Assembly (NCBI RefSeq): GCF_015500095.1
Contig: NZ_CP062983.1
Coordinates: 5,567,886-5,631,885 of the forward strand
Length of the DNA stretch: 64,000 nt
Direction: 5' to 3'
Source of the DNA: Phototrophicus methaneseepsis
GTDB taxonomy: Bacteria; Chloroflexota; Anaerolineae; Aggregatilineales; Phototrophicaceae
Under the pieces are notes generated by a model. That model ran no database searches. It saw nothing but the letters and a program-made list of their open reading frames with translations, and was not told the origin of the DNA. The stretch's first letter is position 1. Each line of letters starts with the position of its first letter. Below are positions 44,175 to 53,021 of the stretch, one piece after another. The position numbers and the translations under genes are program-made.

Positions 44175-44201
44175 AAAAAGGGCACGACGGAGTCGCGCCC
44201 T
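44175..44201 (-). terminator. Intrinsic terminator of the SH3/PA14 surface protein
   Basis: On the minus strand AGGGCGCGAC (44201-44192) pairs with GTCGTGCCCT (with one wobble), followed by TTTTTG. Confidence 0.8.
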
Positions 44202-44233
44202 GATGTTTCGTAAGAGCCAATGCCACAGCCAGC

Positions 44234-45274
44234 CTAATAAATCGGCACTGCGTCAATCAAGCCCTGGCTGATGCCCACATAAGCTGCCAGAATCCAACCA
44301 ATCTGGCCGTTATATTCCACCTGATACCAGAAGTCGCGCCCACCCTGGACGGTACGGCTGCGAATCGGCACAGTCGCGCCCCACGGGATTTGTGCTAATA
44401 AGGGCGTTCGCTGGCTGGGGAATTGTCGCAGATTCATCACAGAGCGCGTCATCCCCACTACGCCTTTGTACTCCGTATTCGGCAGCGATGGGAAGACACT
44501 ATCGTAGTAGGGCAAAACATTCTCATCGCCTTCTACGGCTAAATAACGCCCAGATGACCAGCCGATTGTGTCTTCGTCAAACTGGATGAGATACCATGTG
44601 AACAGGCCTTCGCGCTCGTTGCGCGCCAAGAGAGGATACGCCACCTCCGGGCGAGCCACAGCGACCATACTGGCCCCCAGGAATGGCCCGGTGCGTACAG
44701 CAAGGCCCCGGACACGCTCTACCTGCCCAACGGCAAGCGGCGCGGGGGTCGATGTTGGTACAAGGCTTGTACCCGTCGTCGGGAACCACTGCACCTGGAT
44801 GAGTGCCTGTTCCGTAAATTCGACATATTCCACAATGAGCGTCGCCGGGCCACCCAGGCTGACAATCGCGCTCACTGTAGAAAGCCCCCCATCACCATAG
44901 TAATCAATGACGGGCAAGCCATTGATCAAAAGGCGTGCCCCATCATCTGAAGTGAGGACGAATTCGTACAGGCCAGCGCTAAAAGGCACTGTTGCCACAA
45001 AGCGTGCAGAGAAGTTATCTGGGTTAACTTCCGTCAAGATGCGGGAATCATCATTGGGCCGGCCTAAGCCCCAATTCTGGCTGAGCGTATTGGTATATAA
45101 CCCGGTTGCAACGACAGGATCACTAAGTGTCGTATTGTTATAGAACTGCCCAATCCAGTTGGCCGTTGTCGTCTGGGCCTGGGTGATGGGTGCAGGGGAC
45201 CAGAAGACGGCCCCTAATAACCCCAATAACAACAGTATGACAGCAAATATCATCAGACTGGAGGTGCGTTTCAT
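44234..45274 (-). CDS. Secreted protein with PA14-like and two SH3-like domains
   Basis: The 346-residue protein has a signal peptide (MKRTSS, hydrophobic core to about residue 28, cleavage near T-Q-A-Q). Residues 38-160 resemble a PA14 domain (W-I-G-Q-F-Y-N-N, F-V-L-T-S-D-D-G-A-R-L-L-I-N-G, W-F-P). A short Pro/Thr linker leads to two SH3-like domains (about 175-250 and 260-345), with V-R-T-G-P, W-Y-L-I-Q-F and W-Y-Q-V-E-Y-N-G-Q-I-G-W-I. PA14 domains bind glycans, SH3 domains often bind the cell wall. The start at 45274 fits the signal peptide and a GGAG element. Confidence 0.82.
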   Translation of the reverse strand: MKRTSSLMIFAVILLLLGLLGAVFWSPAPITQAQTTTANWIGQFYNNTTLSDPVVATGLYTNTLSQNWGLGRPNDDSRILTEVNPDNFSARFVATVPFSAGLYEFVLTSDDGARLLINGLPVIDYYGDGGLSTVSAIVSLGGPATLIVEYVEFTEQALIQVQWFPTTGTSLVPTSTPAPLAVGQVERVRGLAVRTGPFLGASMVAVARPEVAYPLLARNEREGLFTWYLIQFDEDTIGWSSGRYLAVEGDENVLPYYDSVFPSLPNTEYKGVVGMTRSVMNLRQFPSQRTPLLAQIPWGATVPIRSRTVQGGRDFWYQVEYNGQIGWILAAYVGISQGLIDAVPIY

Positions 45275-45881
45275 CGGCTGTTGCTCCATTCTCTTACAGG
45301 CTGGCCCCGTGTGTGCGCCTTTGTAAACGTGGTATAAACCCGTTTCGTCGTCTCAATATTCGTCGTCTCAACAAACGACGCAAGCCTTATCAGGCTGACA
45401 TCTCCCAGGCTATACCATGCTGAGGTGAATCTTACCGCTATTATAACCGCTTGCGCGGAACGTGACAGTTGTCATTGCCACACTTTTGGCTGCTGGCTGT
45501 AACAAGCTGCCCACCGCATTCGCTGTTCCCGTGTAACAGGTACGGCCTCCCTGAGCATCAATGCTCTACATGGCGAGCTACTTTATAGGACATCCGTCCC
45601 TTATGAGGGCAATCGTTTGTCAGTTATAATATCGTTAGCACAATTTACTGCATAAGACCATTTCTATGACAATTTCTATTATAAAGTGTAACCGAGGCGG
45701 GCGCTTTTGCGTATAAGGCAATAGAACTATCAAATAAAGTGCTTTTGGCACCCTGATAGCTTCCGCCAGTCATAAAACGTCAGCAAAAAAGCAACATCAG
45801 TGCTAGCAATACAGGTACAACAACACCGTACAGCAAACGAACAGCCATATTGATCCAATGTGCTGGTTAATGGAGGAAATA
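45275..45881. other. 600-base divergent intergenic region
   Basis: No gene is seen. TTCGTCGTCTCAA occurs at 45344-45356 and again at 45359-45371 (15-base period). GAGCATCAATGCTC (45553-45566) is a palindrome. TATAAT at 45625-45630 is a possible plus-strand -10. A region between two divergent surface/stress genes would be expected to hold both promoters. Confidence 0.4.
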
Positions 45882-46190
45882 ATGACTCAACCGACGAAAC
45901 GCTCCACAACGGGGGAAGAAATTATCGAACGCGGTAAAGACCTTGTGAAACAAGGGAATGAACGTCGCATCGTCATCCGGCGGGAAAATGATGAACCGCT
46001 TGTCGATGTATCGTTGACAGTAGCTGTCGCCGTGGCAGCCGTCTTCTTCCTGTTCGTACCGGGGTCTTTCTTCTGGGCCGCTGTCCTCGCGATTGGCGCG
46101 ATTGCCACAAAAATGCGCGTCGAAGTTCTGCGAGAAATCGGTGACGGCAGCGTCATCGAGATGAAGAAGAAGAACGACGAAGACGAGTAA
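45882..46190 (+). CDS. DUF4342 protein
   Basis: The 102-residue protein matches DUF4342: a charged N-terminus with G-x-E-(I/L)-I-E-R-G-K-D-L-V-K-Q-G-N, R-R-I-V-I-R-R-E-N-D, then I/V-rich hydrophobic segments (about 45-80) and a charged C-terminal tail (M-K-K-K-N-D-E-D-E). Function unknown; often found with a possible membrane association. The ATG at 45882 is chosen over 45858 because GGAGGAAATA precedes it. Confidence 0.85.
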   Translation: MTQPTKRSTTGEEIIERGKDLVKQGNERRIVIRRENDEPLVDVSLTVAVAVAAVFFLFVPGSFFWAAVLAIGAIATKMRVEVLREIGDGSVIEMKKKNDEDE

Positions 46191-46508
46191 CAACTTTCTC
46201 GTCATCTGTCAGCAATGCCAAGCAGGGCACGAGCACGTGCCCTCTGCGCATTTTATTGTCTAAGACCATGCCCCTGTTTCTAAGCGCTTGACCTCAGCCT
46301 ATAAAGGCTCATTAGCCAATAACGTCTCATTCAAAGCCGCAACTCATCTTTTTCTGTGGCCGTTCTAACACCCTGCTTTTACGATAAAACGCACAATCGA
46401 ACCGTTGATAGATAGGAAAATGATCATTTTCCGGCTATTGCAAATCCGGCTAGTCCAATTGCGGTTAGTCCCGCATCATGCACATACAACCCAAGCCGAG
46501 GCCACCCT
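46191..46508. other. Intergenic region with a terminator
   Basis: It contains the terminator at 46224-46255. No other feature is apparent. Confidence 0.4.
46224..46255 (+). terminator. Intrinsic terminator of the DUF4342 gene
   Basis: AGGGCACG (46224-46231) pairs with CGTGCCCT (46236-46243) with a four-base loop; GCATTTTATT follows after a short gap. Confidence 0.65.
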
Positions 46509-47234
46509 ATGACGAAACCTTTTCAGCGTATAGGGCGCTATGTACGTGAACATGTGCCCATGGCTGACCGTATCCTGGCGAGCTTATATTTGATTATTGG
46601 CTTTATTGTGAGCTTTGCTTGCCTGCATCTCTTTGCAGAAATTGCGGAAGAAGTCATCAGCGAGGATGAATTGGTGCTGTTCGACCAGATGCTGGCAGAT
46701 GCTCTGCACGTTTCCGTCTCACAAACCCAGATACAAGCCTTTGCCTTTATCACCCTGTTTGGGTCCCAGATTGTGGCGTTAATCGCCGTGATGGGCGGCC
46801 TTTATTACGTCATCAAGCGCCAGTGGACGCAGCTCGTCGTGTGGTTGGTCGCCATTGCGGGTGGGGAATTACTCAATCTCGCCCTGAAGAGCCTCTTTAG
46901 TCGGCCACGTCCAAGCTTCGATATTTCCTTTGCCACAGCGGTGAATGCCAGCTTCCCCAGCGGCCACGCCATGCTATCGCTCATCACCTATGGTCTGCTG
47001 ACTTATCTGGCTTTCCAGATCATACACAACCTGCGGGCACGCATCCTCATCGCAGGGATTGCGATATTGCTCGTTACGGCAATCTGCCTGAGCCGCCTCG
47101 TATTAGGCGTGCACTATATCAGCGACGTTGTGGCTGGTATGGCTGTAGGTGGTATGTGGCTGAGTGCCTGTATCGTCGCGCTGGAATTCGTCCGGCGGCG
47201 AAAGCCAAGAACCTCGCCACAAACCACAGTCTGA
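46509..47234 (+). CDS. PAP2-family membrane phosphatase
   Basis: The 241-residue protein has about six membrane segments. The PAP2 active-site motifs are present: K-S-L-F-S-R-P-R-P near residue 124 (K-x6-R-P), F-P-S-G-H near 146 and S-R-L-V-L-G-V-H-Y-I-S-D near 197 (S-R-x5-H-x3-D). These enzymes remove phosphate from lipid phosphates such as undecaprenyl pyrophosphate or phosphatidate at the outer face of the membrane. Which lipid is used is not shown. It is convergent with the next gene. Confidence 0.92.
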   Translation: MTKPFQRIGRYVREHVPMADRILASLYLIIGFIVSFACLHLFAEIAEEVISEDELVLFDQMLADALHVSVSQTQIQAFAFITLFGSQIVALIAVMGGLYYVIKRQWTQLVVWLVAIAGGELLNLALKSLFSRPRPSFDISFATAVNASFPSGHAMLSLITYGLLTYLAFQIIHNLRARILIAGIAILLVTAICLSRLVLGVHYISDVVAGMAVGGMWLSACIVALEFVRRRKPRTSPQTTV

Positions 47235-47239
47235 GCCTC

Positions 47240-47728
47240 TCAGCGTCGCTTTTCGGTCAATGTGCGCGTCATCTGCTCCAGATGATTGGTATCGTGCCAT
47301 GCGGCTGTCACCAACTGCTCGTTGATGGATAGATCCCCATGAATGGGATGAACGCCCGTTCGCTCCCAGAGCGCTTCATCATCCCCCAGGCTGCGCAGCA
47401 AAGCCAAATATTGGTCACGATGGGCCTGCCATGTCGCTAAGACAGCCTGCGGGTCTTCTTCGTTATAACGCTTTTCGATAGCCAGTTCATCCGGGTTCGG
47501 ACGTGGCAGCATGGGATGATCTTCATCAAGCGTGACCTGTGCCCGTGCGACGAAGACCGCCTCAAAATCGCGCAGATGGCATAATGCTTCCAGCGCGGTC
47601 CAGCCACTGCCCCCATCACGATACGTACGCATTGCAGCAGCATCAGTCTGCGCCACGATGTACGACGCGACGGTGATACTTTTTTCCAACTGGCTGAATT
47701 GATATTTACGAACGAAGGTTGGCTTCAT
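47240..47728 (-). CDS. DinB-family protein
   Basis: The 162-residue protein starts MKPTFVRKYQFSQLEKSI. Its DinB pattern includes W-T-A-L-E-A-L-C-H-L-R-D-F-E near residue 43 (first metal-binding His) and a C-terminal A-A-W-H-D-T-N-H-L-E-Q-M motif with two His (H-x-x-x-H), which would complete a three-His metal site. The start at 47728 is favoured by family length and an AAAGGGG element. Many members are thiol-dependent or metal-dependent transferases. Specific function unknown. Confidence 0.82.
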   Translation of the reverse strand: MKPTFVRKYQFSQLEKSITVASYIVAQTDAAAMRTYRDGGSGWTALEALCHLRDFEAVFVARAQVTLDEDHPMLPRPNPDELAIEKRYNEEDPQAVLATWQAHRDQYLALLRSLGDDEALWERTGVHPIHGDLSINEQLVTAAWHDTNHLEQMTRTLTEKRR

Positions 47729-47771
47729 GTATAGATTCCCCTTTAATGAACCGCCGAACAACGCAAAAAGA

Positions 47772-49295
47772 TTAATCTGACACCCGCTGCAATGAGAGCG
47801 CATACATCCCGGAAGTCGCAGGCTCGCCCTCGTAGCGCATGGCCCGGATGTAATATACGCCTGTATAGGGCAAACTGTATCGCTCAATGCGCGCATTCTG
47901 GGTTGTCTCTGAGGCATCATCATTACGCAGGATGCGCTGCTGCTGAGAATCCATCAATTCCAGCACTGGGTCCAGGTCGCCATCGGAGCGGTTCATAAAC
48001 ACAGTGATTGTCTCGCCAGCATTGCCCCAGAACACAAACAGCGAATCTGGGTCCGCGTCGGAAATCTGGTCCTGTAATGATGAGCCATACGTCAGCCGTG
48101 GGATACCTGGATTCACACCTTCGAAGGCGCTGCCCTCAATACGAAATTGCAGCCTGAAGCCTCCCAGAGAGGTCCCGGCTTCACCATCAAGGCGGGTGGC
48201 AACGATCGTATACGTTCCAGCTTGGGGGATGCGATACTGGCTGATACGCGCATTGCGACCACTACCACCATCATCATTTTCAAAGAGCACCTCATCGGCT
48301 GCGGTCAACAGCACTAGATAAGCATCCAGACGGCCACTAGTCTGGTCCATGGTGATCGTCACCAGATCATGCTGATTTGCCGTGAAGGTGAAGTAACGCT
48401 GGTATTGATCATCATTGATGATACCTTCGACCGATTCGCCAGAGGCAATGCGCTGAGGTGCCAGGATCGAATTACCCAGGCCGCTGTTTTCCGATTCACT
48501 GATCGTCAGCACGAAATTACCCGCTGTATCGCCCCCGGCCTGCCCATAGCGCGTTGCGATCACAACATAAGTCCCGGTTTCCTCAATCAGCAAATTCGCA
48601 ATGCGGGCGATTTCTGTCTGCTCGTTGTAATCGTCATTATCTGCAATCTGATAGCGATTGCTATCGACCACAATAAGGTAGGGGTCCAGGTTGCCAGAGC
48701 TGCGGATCATCTCAAGGTTGAGGATGTCGCCTTCTTCTGCGCGGAATGTGTAATACAGTTCGGGCTGTTCGCTAGAAATACGGTCAATGACGGGTTCATC
48801 GTAACGGAGTGTGCTGCCCTGCTGGCTGAGCACCCCCACGCGCTCCAATAGGAGCGAATAGCCGCCCTGTGTACTACCCAATGCCCCACCGAAGCGCGCT
48901 ACGGAAATATAGTAACGATCATCACGAGAGAGCGTCACCGTCAGGTCCAGGTCCCGCGTGTTAGCCTGGTCATCACGCCGGAACAGCAGCGTGCCATGGC
49001 TATCGAATACCGTCAGGACAGGATCAAGGGTACCGCTGGTGACCGTCAACTGGAAGTGCACCACTTCGCCACGAGAGCCTTCAAAAAACCAGACGTTGCG
49101 CGGCGTATTGTTATCTAATGTGCCGGAGATCGTGCTCCCCGGTGTGACGCTTTCACTCTCAATATCCAGCTCGATGTCATCAGCCCCATCCTGAGCATGG
49201 ATAACACCAGCCATGGGCGTGCTTAAGGCGCACATCACCCAAAACATCAATCCGATTCTGAGACAAACTCGTAAGGCCTTCATGGCGCGTAGCAT
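47772..49295 (-). CDS. Secreted protein with four PPC (pre-peptidase C-terminal) domains
   Basis: The 507-residue protein has a signal peptide (to about residue 35, A-Q-D). Four repeats of about 110 residues follow, at about 50-155, 165-270, 280-385 and 395-505. Each has the PPC pattern: a beta-strand with F-x-(G/A) or (Y/V)-F-x-F-x-A, D-P-x-L-x-x-x-(D/N), N-D-D and G-x-Y-x-(I/V)-x-A-x-R-(F/Y)-G/E-G, and a final L-x-L strand. PPC domains often lie at the end of secreted proteases but here there is no catalytic domain. Probably extracellular binding. The start is 49295 or 49283. Confidence 0.85.
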   Translation of the reverse strand: MLRAMKALRVCLRIGLMFWVMCALSTPMAGVIHAQDGADDIELDIESESVTPGSTISGTLDNNTPRNVWFFEGSRGEVVHFQLTVTSGTLDPVLTVFDSHGTLLFRRDDQANTRDLDLTVTLSRDDRYYISVARFGGALGSTQGGYSLLLERVGVLSQQGSTLRYDEPVIDRISSEQPELYYTFRAEEGDILNLEMIRSSGNLDPYLIVVDSNRYQIADNDDYNEQTEIARIANLLIEETGTYVVIATRYGQAGGDTAGNFVLTISESENSGLGNSILAPQRIASGESVEGIINDDQYQRYFTFTANQHDLVTITMDQTSGRLDAYLVLLTAADEVLFENDDGGSGRNARISQYRIPQAGTYTIVATRLDGEAGTSLGGFRLQFRIEGSAFEGVNPGIPRLTYGSSLQDQISDADPDSLFVFWGNAGETITVFMNRSDGDLDPVLELMDSQQQRILRNDDASETTQNARIERYSLPYTGVYYIRAMRYEGEPATSGMYALSLQRVSD

Positions 49296-49492
49296 AGCAA
49301 AAAGTTGTTCTGGTGGCTACGGCTTGCCCAGGAAAAGCCCATTAAGGCGTTGGCACCTACGTATCAAAACAACTCTTGCCCAATGACTCGCCATCGAGTG
49401 ACAAACGTTTATTCAAACAATGTCGTAATAGCCTATAATAATTTGAAAACTTTGTGTTTTATGCATAGGGTCATGACCAGGAACATCCACCT

Positions 49493-50725
49493 ATGAATGC
49501 AGAAATCGTCGCACTCATCAAATCAAAAGATAGTGAACGCCGCAAACAGGGGATTATGCAGGCGGGCCGCTCCAAAGACCCAGCCTATATCCCCTTGTTG
49601 GCGAAGTTGGTACAGATCGAGCCAGATCTGGCACTGCGCGCTTTTGAAGAAAAGACTATTGCTTATCTGGAGCATTGCGCACAGGTGGCCCAACAGGCGA
49701 CAAGCCGCGTAGCTGTTCAAGCAGCAGGTGCTCAACAGGGACAGACGGGGCATAACAGCACCTTAAAGCCCCTGCCGAAGAAGCAAATTGTGCAGCCCAT
49801 CACGCCAAAATCATCGACGGGGCAGGCAAAGGCTGGGGCCACAAAGAACACCCAGCCCAGGCAGCGCGGACAGCGCACCGCCCCTGACCTGAACCTGACG
49901 AAAATTATGCGCGAAAAAGAAGAGCGAAAGGCCTATCGAAAGCGACAAAATAAGCTGGCGCTGATCGGATTCACGATCGTGCTACTGATTGCCGCCTTTT
50001 TCATTGTTTTCCCGCGCTTTGTGCGGTCGCGCAGCGTCCTATCCGGTCGGATGCAATTAGCGGACCGCCTGAACTTAGAAGGCCACGCGCCATCTTTCTT
50101 GCTGGGTGGCACTTACCGCGATGAGATGTCCAACTATATGTCTTATACGGTCTTCGAGCCTTACGGGCCTACGCCGCCAGGGGGCTGGCCGGTGGTGGTT
50201 GCCGTCCATGGTTGGGGGCAAGATGCATTCGATATCGCAGCCGCACACTATAGTTGGACGCAAGAAGACGGCGTCTTATTGGTGGTGCCTCAATTTGTTA
50301 ACGAGCGCGTTTTATCCAACGACCATGAACCAGCCATTAACCATATGAATGTGATGCTGGAAACAATCGAAAAGTATTATGACATCAACGTCAACGCTTA
50401 TGTGATCTATGGCTTCTCCTGGGGGGCATCGCTCACATATGACTATACATCCAGGTATCCGCTGATGTTTGGCGGGGCTGTATGCGCCAACATGTACTAC
50501 ACCACCTTGCCGCCGACAGTCAGCGAGGTGAAATATGCCCTCTTCGCCGGGGAAGACGAGGATATCATCAGCGAAGTGGTGCGGCAGGTAGCCGGGGCTA
50601 TGGAACGACGCGGTACACCGCTGTGGTATTGGGAGATCACAAACAATCGAGGGCACGAAATCGCTTCCATACAGGTGGCAAAAACACGCGAACTGATGCG
50701 GCTGCTCCGTGCAGAGGCTACATAA
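49493..50725 (+). CDS. Membrane-anchored alpha/beta hydrolase (esterase-like)
   Basis: The 410-residue protein has an N-terminal helical, Gln-rich cytoplasmic part (about 1-155, HEAT-like opening), a membrane segment at about 158-180 and an extracytoplasmic alpha/beta hydrolase domain. The oxyanion-hole H-G-W-G is near residue 239, the nucleophile is Ser309 in G-F-S-W-G, acid candidates are Asp355/Asp357, and the base is His388. It resembles PHB-depolymerase/esterase-like hydrolases (V-A-V-H-G, G-F-S-x-G). Substrate unknown. Confidence 0.8.
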   Translation: MNAEIVALIKSKDSERRKQGIMQAGRSKDPAYIPLLAKLVQIEPDLALRAFEEKTIAYLEHCAQVAQQATSRVAVQAAGAQQGQTGHNSTLKPLPKKQIVQPITPKSSTGQAKAGATKNTQPRQRGQRTAPDLNLTKIMREKEERKAYRKRQNKLALIGFTIVLLIAAFFIVFPRFVRSRSVLSGRMQLADRLNLEGHAPSFLLGGTYRDEMSNYMSYTVFEPYGPTPPGGWPVVVAVHGWGQDAFDIAAAHYSWTQEDGVLLVVPQFVNERVLSNDHEPAINHMNVMLETIEKYYDINVNAYVIYGFSWGASLTYDYTSRYPLMFGGAVCANMYYTTLPPTVSEVKYALFAGEDEDIISEVVRQVAGAMERRGTPLWYWEITNNRGHEIASIQVAKTRELMRLLRAEAT

Positions 50726-50851
50726 CGCGCCTGATACCTAGGGAGTGCCTATCGTTCCTTAAAGATGACGAAGTATTGTTGGTAGGCAGGGCGGATACGT
50801 CATAAATCCGGTATGATAGGCCTTCTTTGAAGACATTGTGGAGCCCTGCCG

Positions 50852-52033
50852 ATGACGGACCGCCCAAGCCCATTTTATACCGATGGCAGCAATGATTTTG
50901 CCTATAACACGATCTCATCGCGCGTCCCCAAGATTGTGCTGGATGTGATTGATCGCAATCATTTTAGTCCACGCATCACAGATGAGTTGAAGCGGCTGGC
51001 CGATGATATGGCTCATAATCGGCCCATTGAGCCACCTAGCAGCACCACACCCGATGCCGATCACTGGCAGGCTGCATATCAGGCGCATTTTAAGAACGGC
51101 CAGCCTCCTACATGGCTCGATACGGTCTGGTTCTATGCAGAGACGCTGCTCTATCACTTCATCATCGAGAAGACGCGTTACTACGAAACAGGCATCGACC
51201 CCTATAAACCGTTTAAAGAAGAAGAAATCGCCAGCGAAGCGCTCTGGAAATTGCTGGATACCGGGATTGGCATTGAAGGTGAGCCAGAAGAAAAGCTGCA
51301 TGATGTGCTGGCATTGGCCTTATGGGGTAACCGAATCGACCTGAGTATGGCCGTTTCTATGTCACACGGTGTTCACGGGGCCAATGATGATGATCTGCTC
51401 ATTGATGACCGTAAAAAGCTCATCCCCCATCTACTGAGCGCACAAGCCAGCAACCAGATTCACATCGTGATGGACAATGCTGGCACAGAGCTGACAATGG
51501 ACCTGTTACTGGCGGATTTACTGCTGCAAAGCGTGCCATCGGCCACACAGCCGACGCAGGTCTGGCTACACATCAAGCATCATCCGACCTTTATTAGCGA
51601 TACGGTCCCGGCGGACATCTGGCAACTACTGGACGAAATGGAAAAACGCGCTTCAAGCCGTGAATTGGCGCAGCGACTGCGTCAGGCATGGGCACAGGAG
51701 CGGCTCATCATCGTGCCCCACATCATGTGGAACAGTTCCAGCTTTGCATGGGAACTTCCCCTACAAAACGTGCATATTCACCCAGAAGCGACACGGCTCG
51801 TCATCACAAAAGGCGATATGAATTATCGGCGCTTCACCGGGGATACGAGTTGGCCCGCTGACGTACCTTTCAAAGAAGCTGTCGGTTATATGGATGTGCC
51901 GCTGGCTGCCCTGCGGGCCATGAAGTGCGATGCTCTGGTCGGCATCGACCAGCAGACCCGCGATGCCTTACAGGCGAACAACCCGGAATGGCGCAGCATT
52001 GGCAAATATGGGCTGATCCAGAGCAATTTGTGA
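50852..52033 (+). CDS. DUF89-family (ARMT1-like) damage-control phosphatase
   Basis: The 393-residue protein matches the DUF89/ARMT1 family: L-W-G-N-(R)-I-D-L-S near residue 155 and I-V-M-D-N-A-G-T-E-L-T-M-D-L near 205, with the Asp and Asn residues that hold the metal, and K-G-D-M-N-Y-R-R near residue 325. These metal-dependent enzymes remove phosphate from damaged or side-product sugar phosphates. The N-terminal helical part (about 1-150) is also typical. Substrate unknown. Confidence 0.87.
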   Translation: MTDRPSPFYTDGSNDFAYNTISSRVPKIVLDVIDRNHFSPRITDELKRLADDMAHNRPIEPPSSTTPDADHWQAAYQAHFKNGQPPTWLDTVWFYAETLLYHFIIEKTRYYETGIDPYKPFKEEEIASEALWKLLDTGIGIEGEPEEKLHDVLALALWGNRIDLSMAVSMSHGVHGANDDDLLIDDRKKLIPHLLSAQASNQIHIVMDNAGTELTMDLLLADLLLQSVPSATQPTQVWLHIKHHPTFISDTVPADIWQLLDEMEKRASSRELAQRLRQAWAQERLIIVPHIMWNSSSFAWELPLQNVHIHPEATRLVITKGDMNYRRFTGDTSWPADVPFKEAVGYMDVPLAALRAMKCDALVGIDQQTRDALQANNPEWRSIGKYGLIQSNL

Positions 52034-52049
52034 CCTGAGCATAATCTAT

Positions 52050-52089
52050 AAAAAAGGCCCCTTCATAGATACCGAAGGGGCCTTTTTTT
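52050..52089. terminator. Bidirectional terminator between DUF89 and DUF3298 genes
   Basis: AAAAAAGGCCCCTTC (52050-52064) pairs with GAAGGGGCCTTTTTT (52074-52088). Both strands have A/T ends. Confidence 0.9.
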
Positions 52090-52121
52090 ATGGTCTATGT
52101 TTGCCGCTCAAGCACAGCACT

Positions 52122-52838
52122 TTAACGATAGGCTTCGCTGACGCCGATCTCATCAAACGGGATGACCACCTGCTGGATACCCGCTACGTATGGGGCGACT
52201 TGATATTGCGAGAAGTAAATGATCAGCCCCTCTTCTGAAAGCGTCCAGATCTGGTAATTTGCCGGATCCGGCGTGTAGCCCTCCGGGAATGTGGCATCCG
52301 CCCCCAGGCGCTCTTCCAACACGGTAGCTGAATAGTCAGAAATCGCCTCATAAGGCACCACGCCATCAGGGAACAAATCTGCCAGCGAGAGCAAGGTTTC
52401 CGTCGATAGATCAAAGGTCATCGCCGTCATGCTCGTCAGGCCATGTGCCCCGCCCGTGAATTGATAGTTATAGAAGATCACACTGACGAGAGAATCGGAC
52501 ATCAGCGAGATGTCATAACTCAAATCGGATTCCCAAATATAGACTGGGCTGGGGGCAAAGCCACTCTCGACGGCCATTTGCAAGAACGATGTGCGTGCGG
52601 TTTCATAATAGTCATCGACTTCATCGACGATGAAGGGGTAGTCAATCAGTTCCAGGGGATAATCATATGAGATATTCACGCTCATATTGAGCTGGCATCG
52701 GCCTGTTTCTTCGCCAATAATGCCGCCTTTGTTAAAACAGAGGTCCGTATCAGCGGTCGCAGTGGGCGTGCTATCCTGTGCCGCTATAGGGATTACCAGA
52801 GCCATCAAGAGCAAAATGAGGCATGTTATATGACGCAT
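52122..52838 (-). CDS. Secreted DUF3298 (RsiV C-terminal-like) protein
   Basis: The 238-residue protein has a signal peptide (to about residue 20, A-A-Q-D). Its core has Y-Q-F-T-G-G-A-H-G and A-M-T-F-D-L-S-T-E-T-L-L-S-L-A-D-L-F, and near the end F-S-Q-Y-Q-V-A-P-Y-V-A-G-I-Q-Q-V-V-I-P-F, the DUF3298 pattern also found in anti-sigma factor RsiV. No sigma factor is nearby and the protein has no membrane anchor, so it is not itself an RsiV. Function unknown. Confidence 0.85.
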   Translation of the reverse strand: MRHITCLILLLMALVIPIAAQDSTPTATADTDLCFNKGGIIGEETGRCQLNMSVNISYDYPLELIDYPFIVDEVDDYYETARTSFLQMAVESGFAPSPVYIWESDLSYDISLMSDSLVSVIFYNYQFTGGAHGLTSMTAMTFDLSTETLLSLADLFPDGVVPYEAISDYSATVLEERLGADATFPEGYTPDPANYQIWTLSEEGLIIYFSQYQVAPYVAGIQQVVIPFDEIGVSEAYR

Positions 52839-53021
52839 AAAATACTCTCCTAAGACGCTGTTTATTTATTTTGCCATCTTAGGTTAGCAGCGTTCGCATC
52901 ACAAGTGAATCGTCCAGTCAGGGCATGCTCACCCCCTACTCATGCATGGGCTGTGGCGCTTCAGCACAGGGCACTCTGTATAGGAGTCGTTACACTAAGC
53001 CATCGCTGTAAAAAAGCGCCT

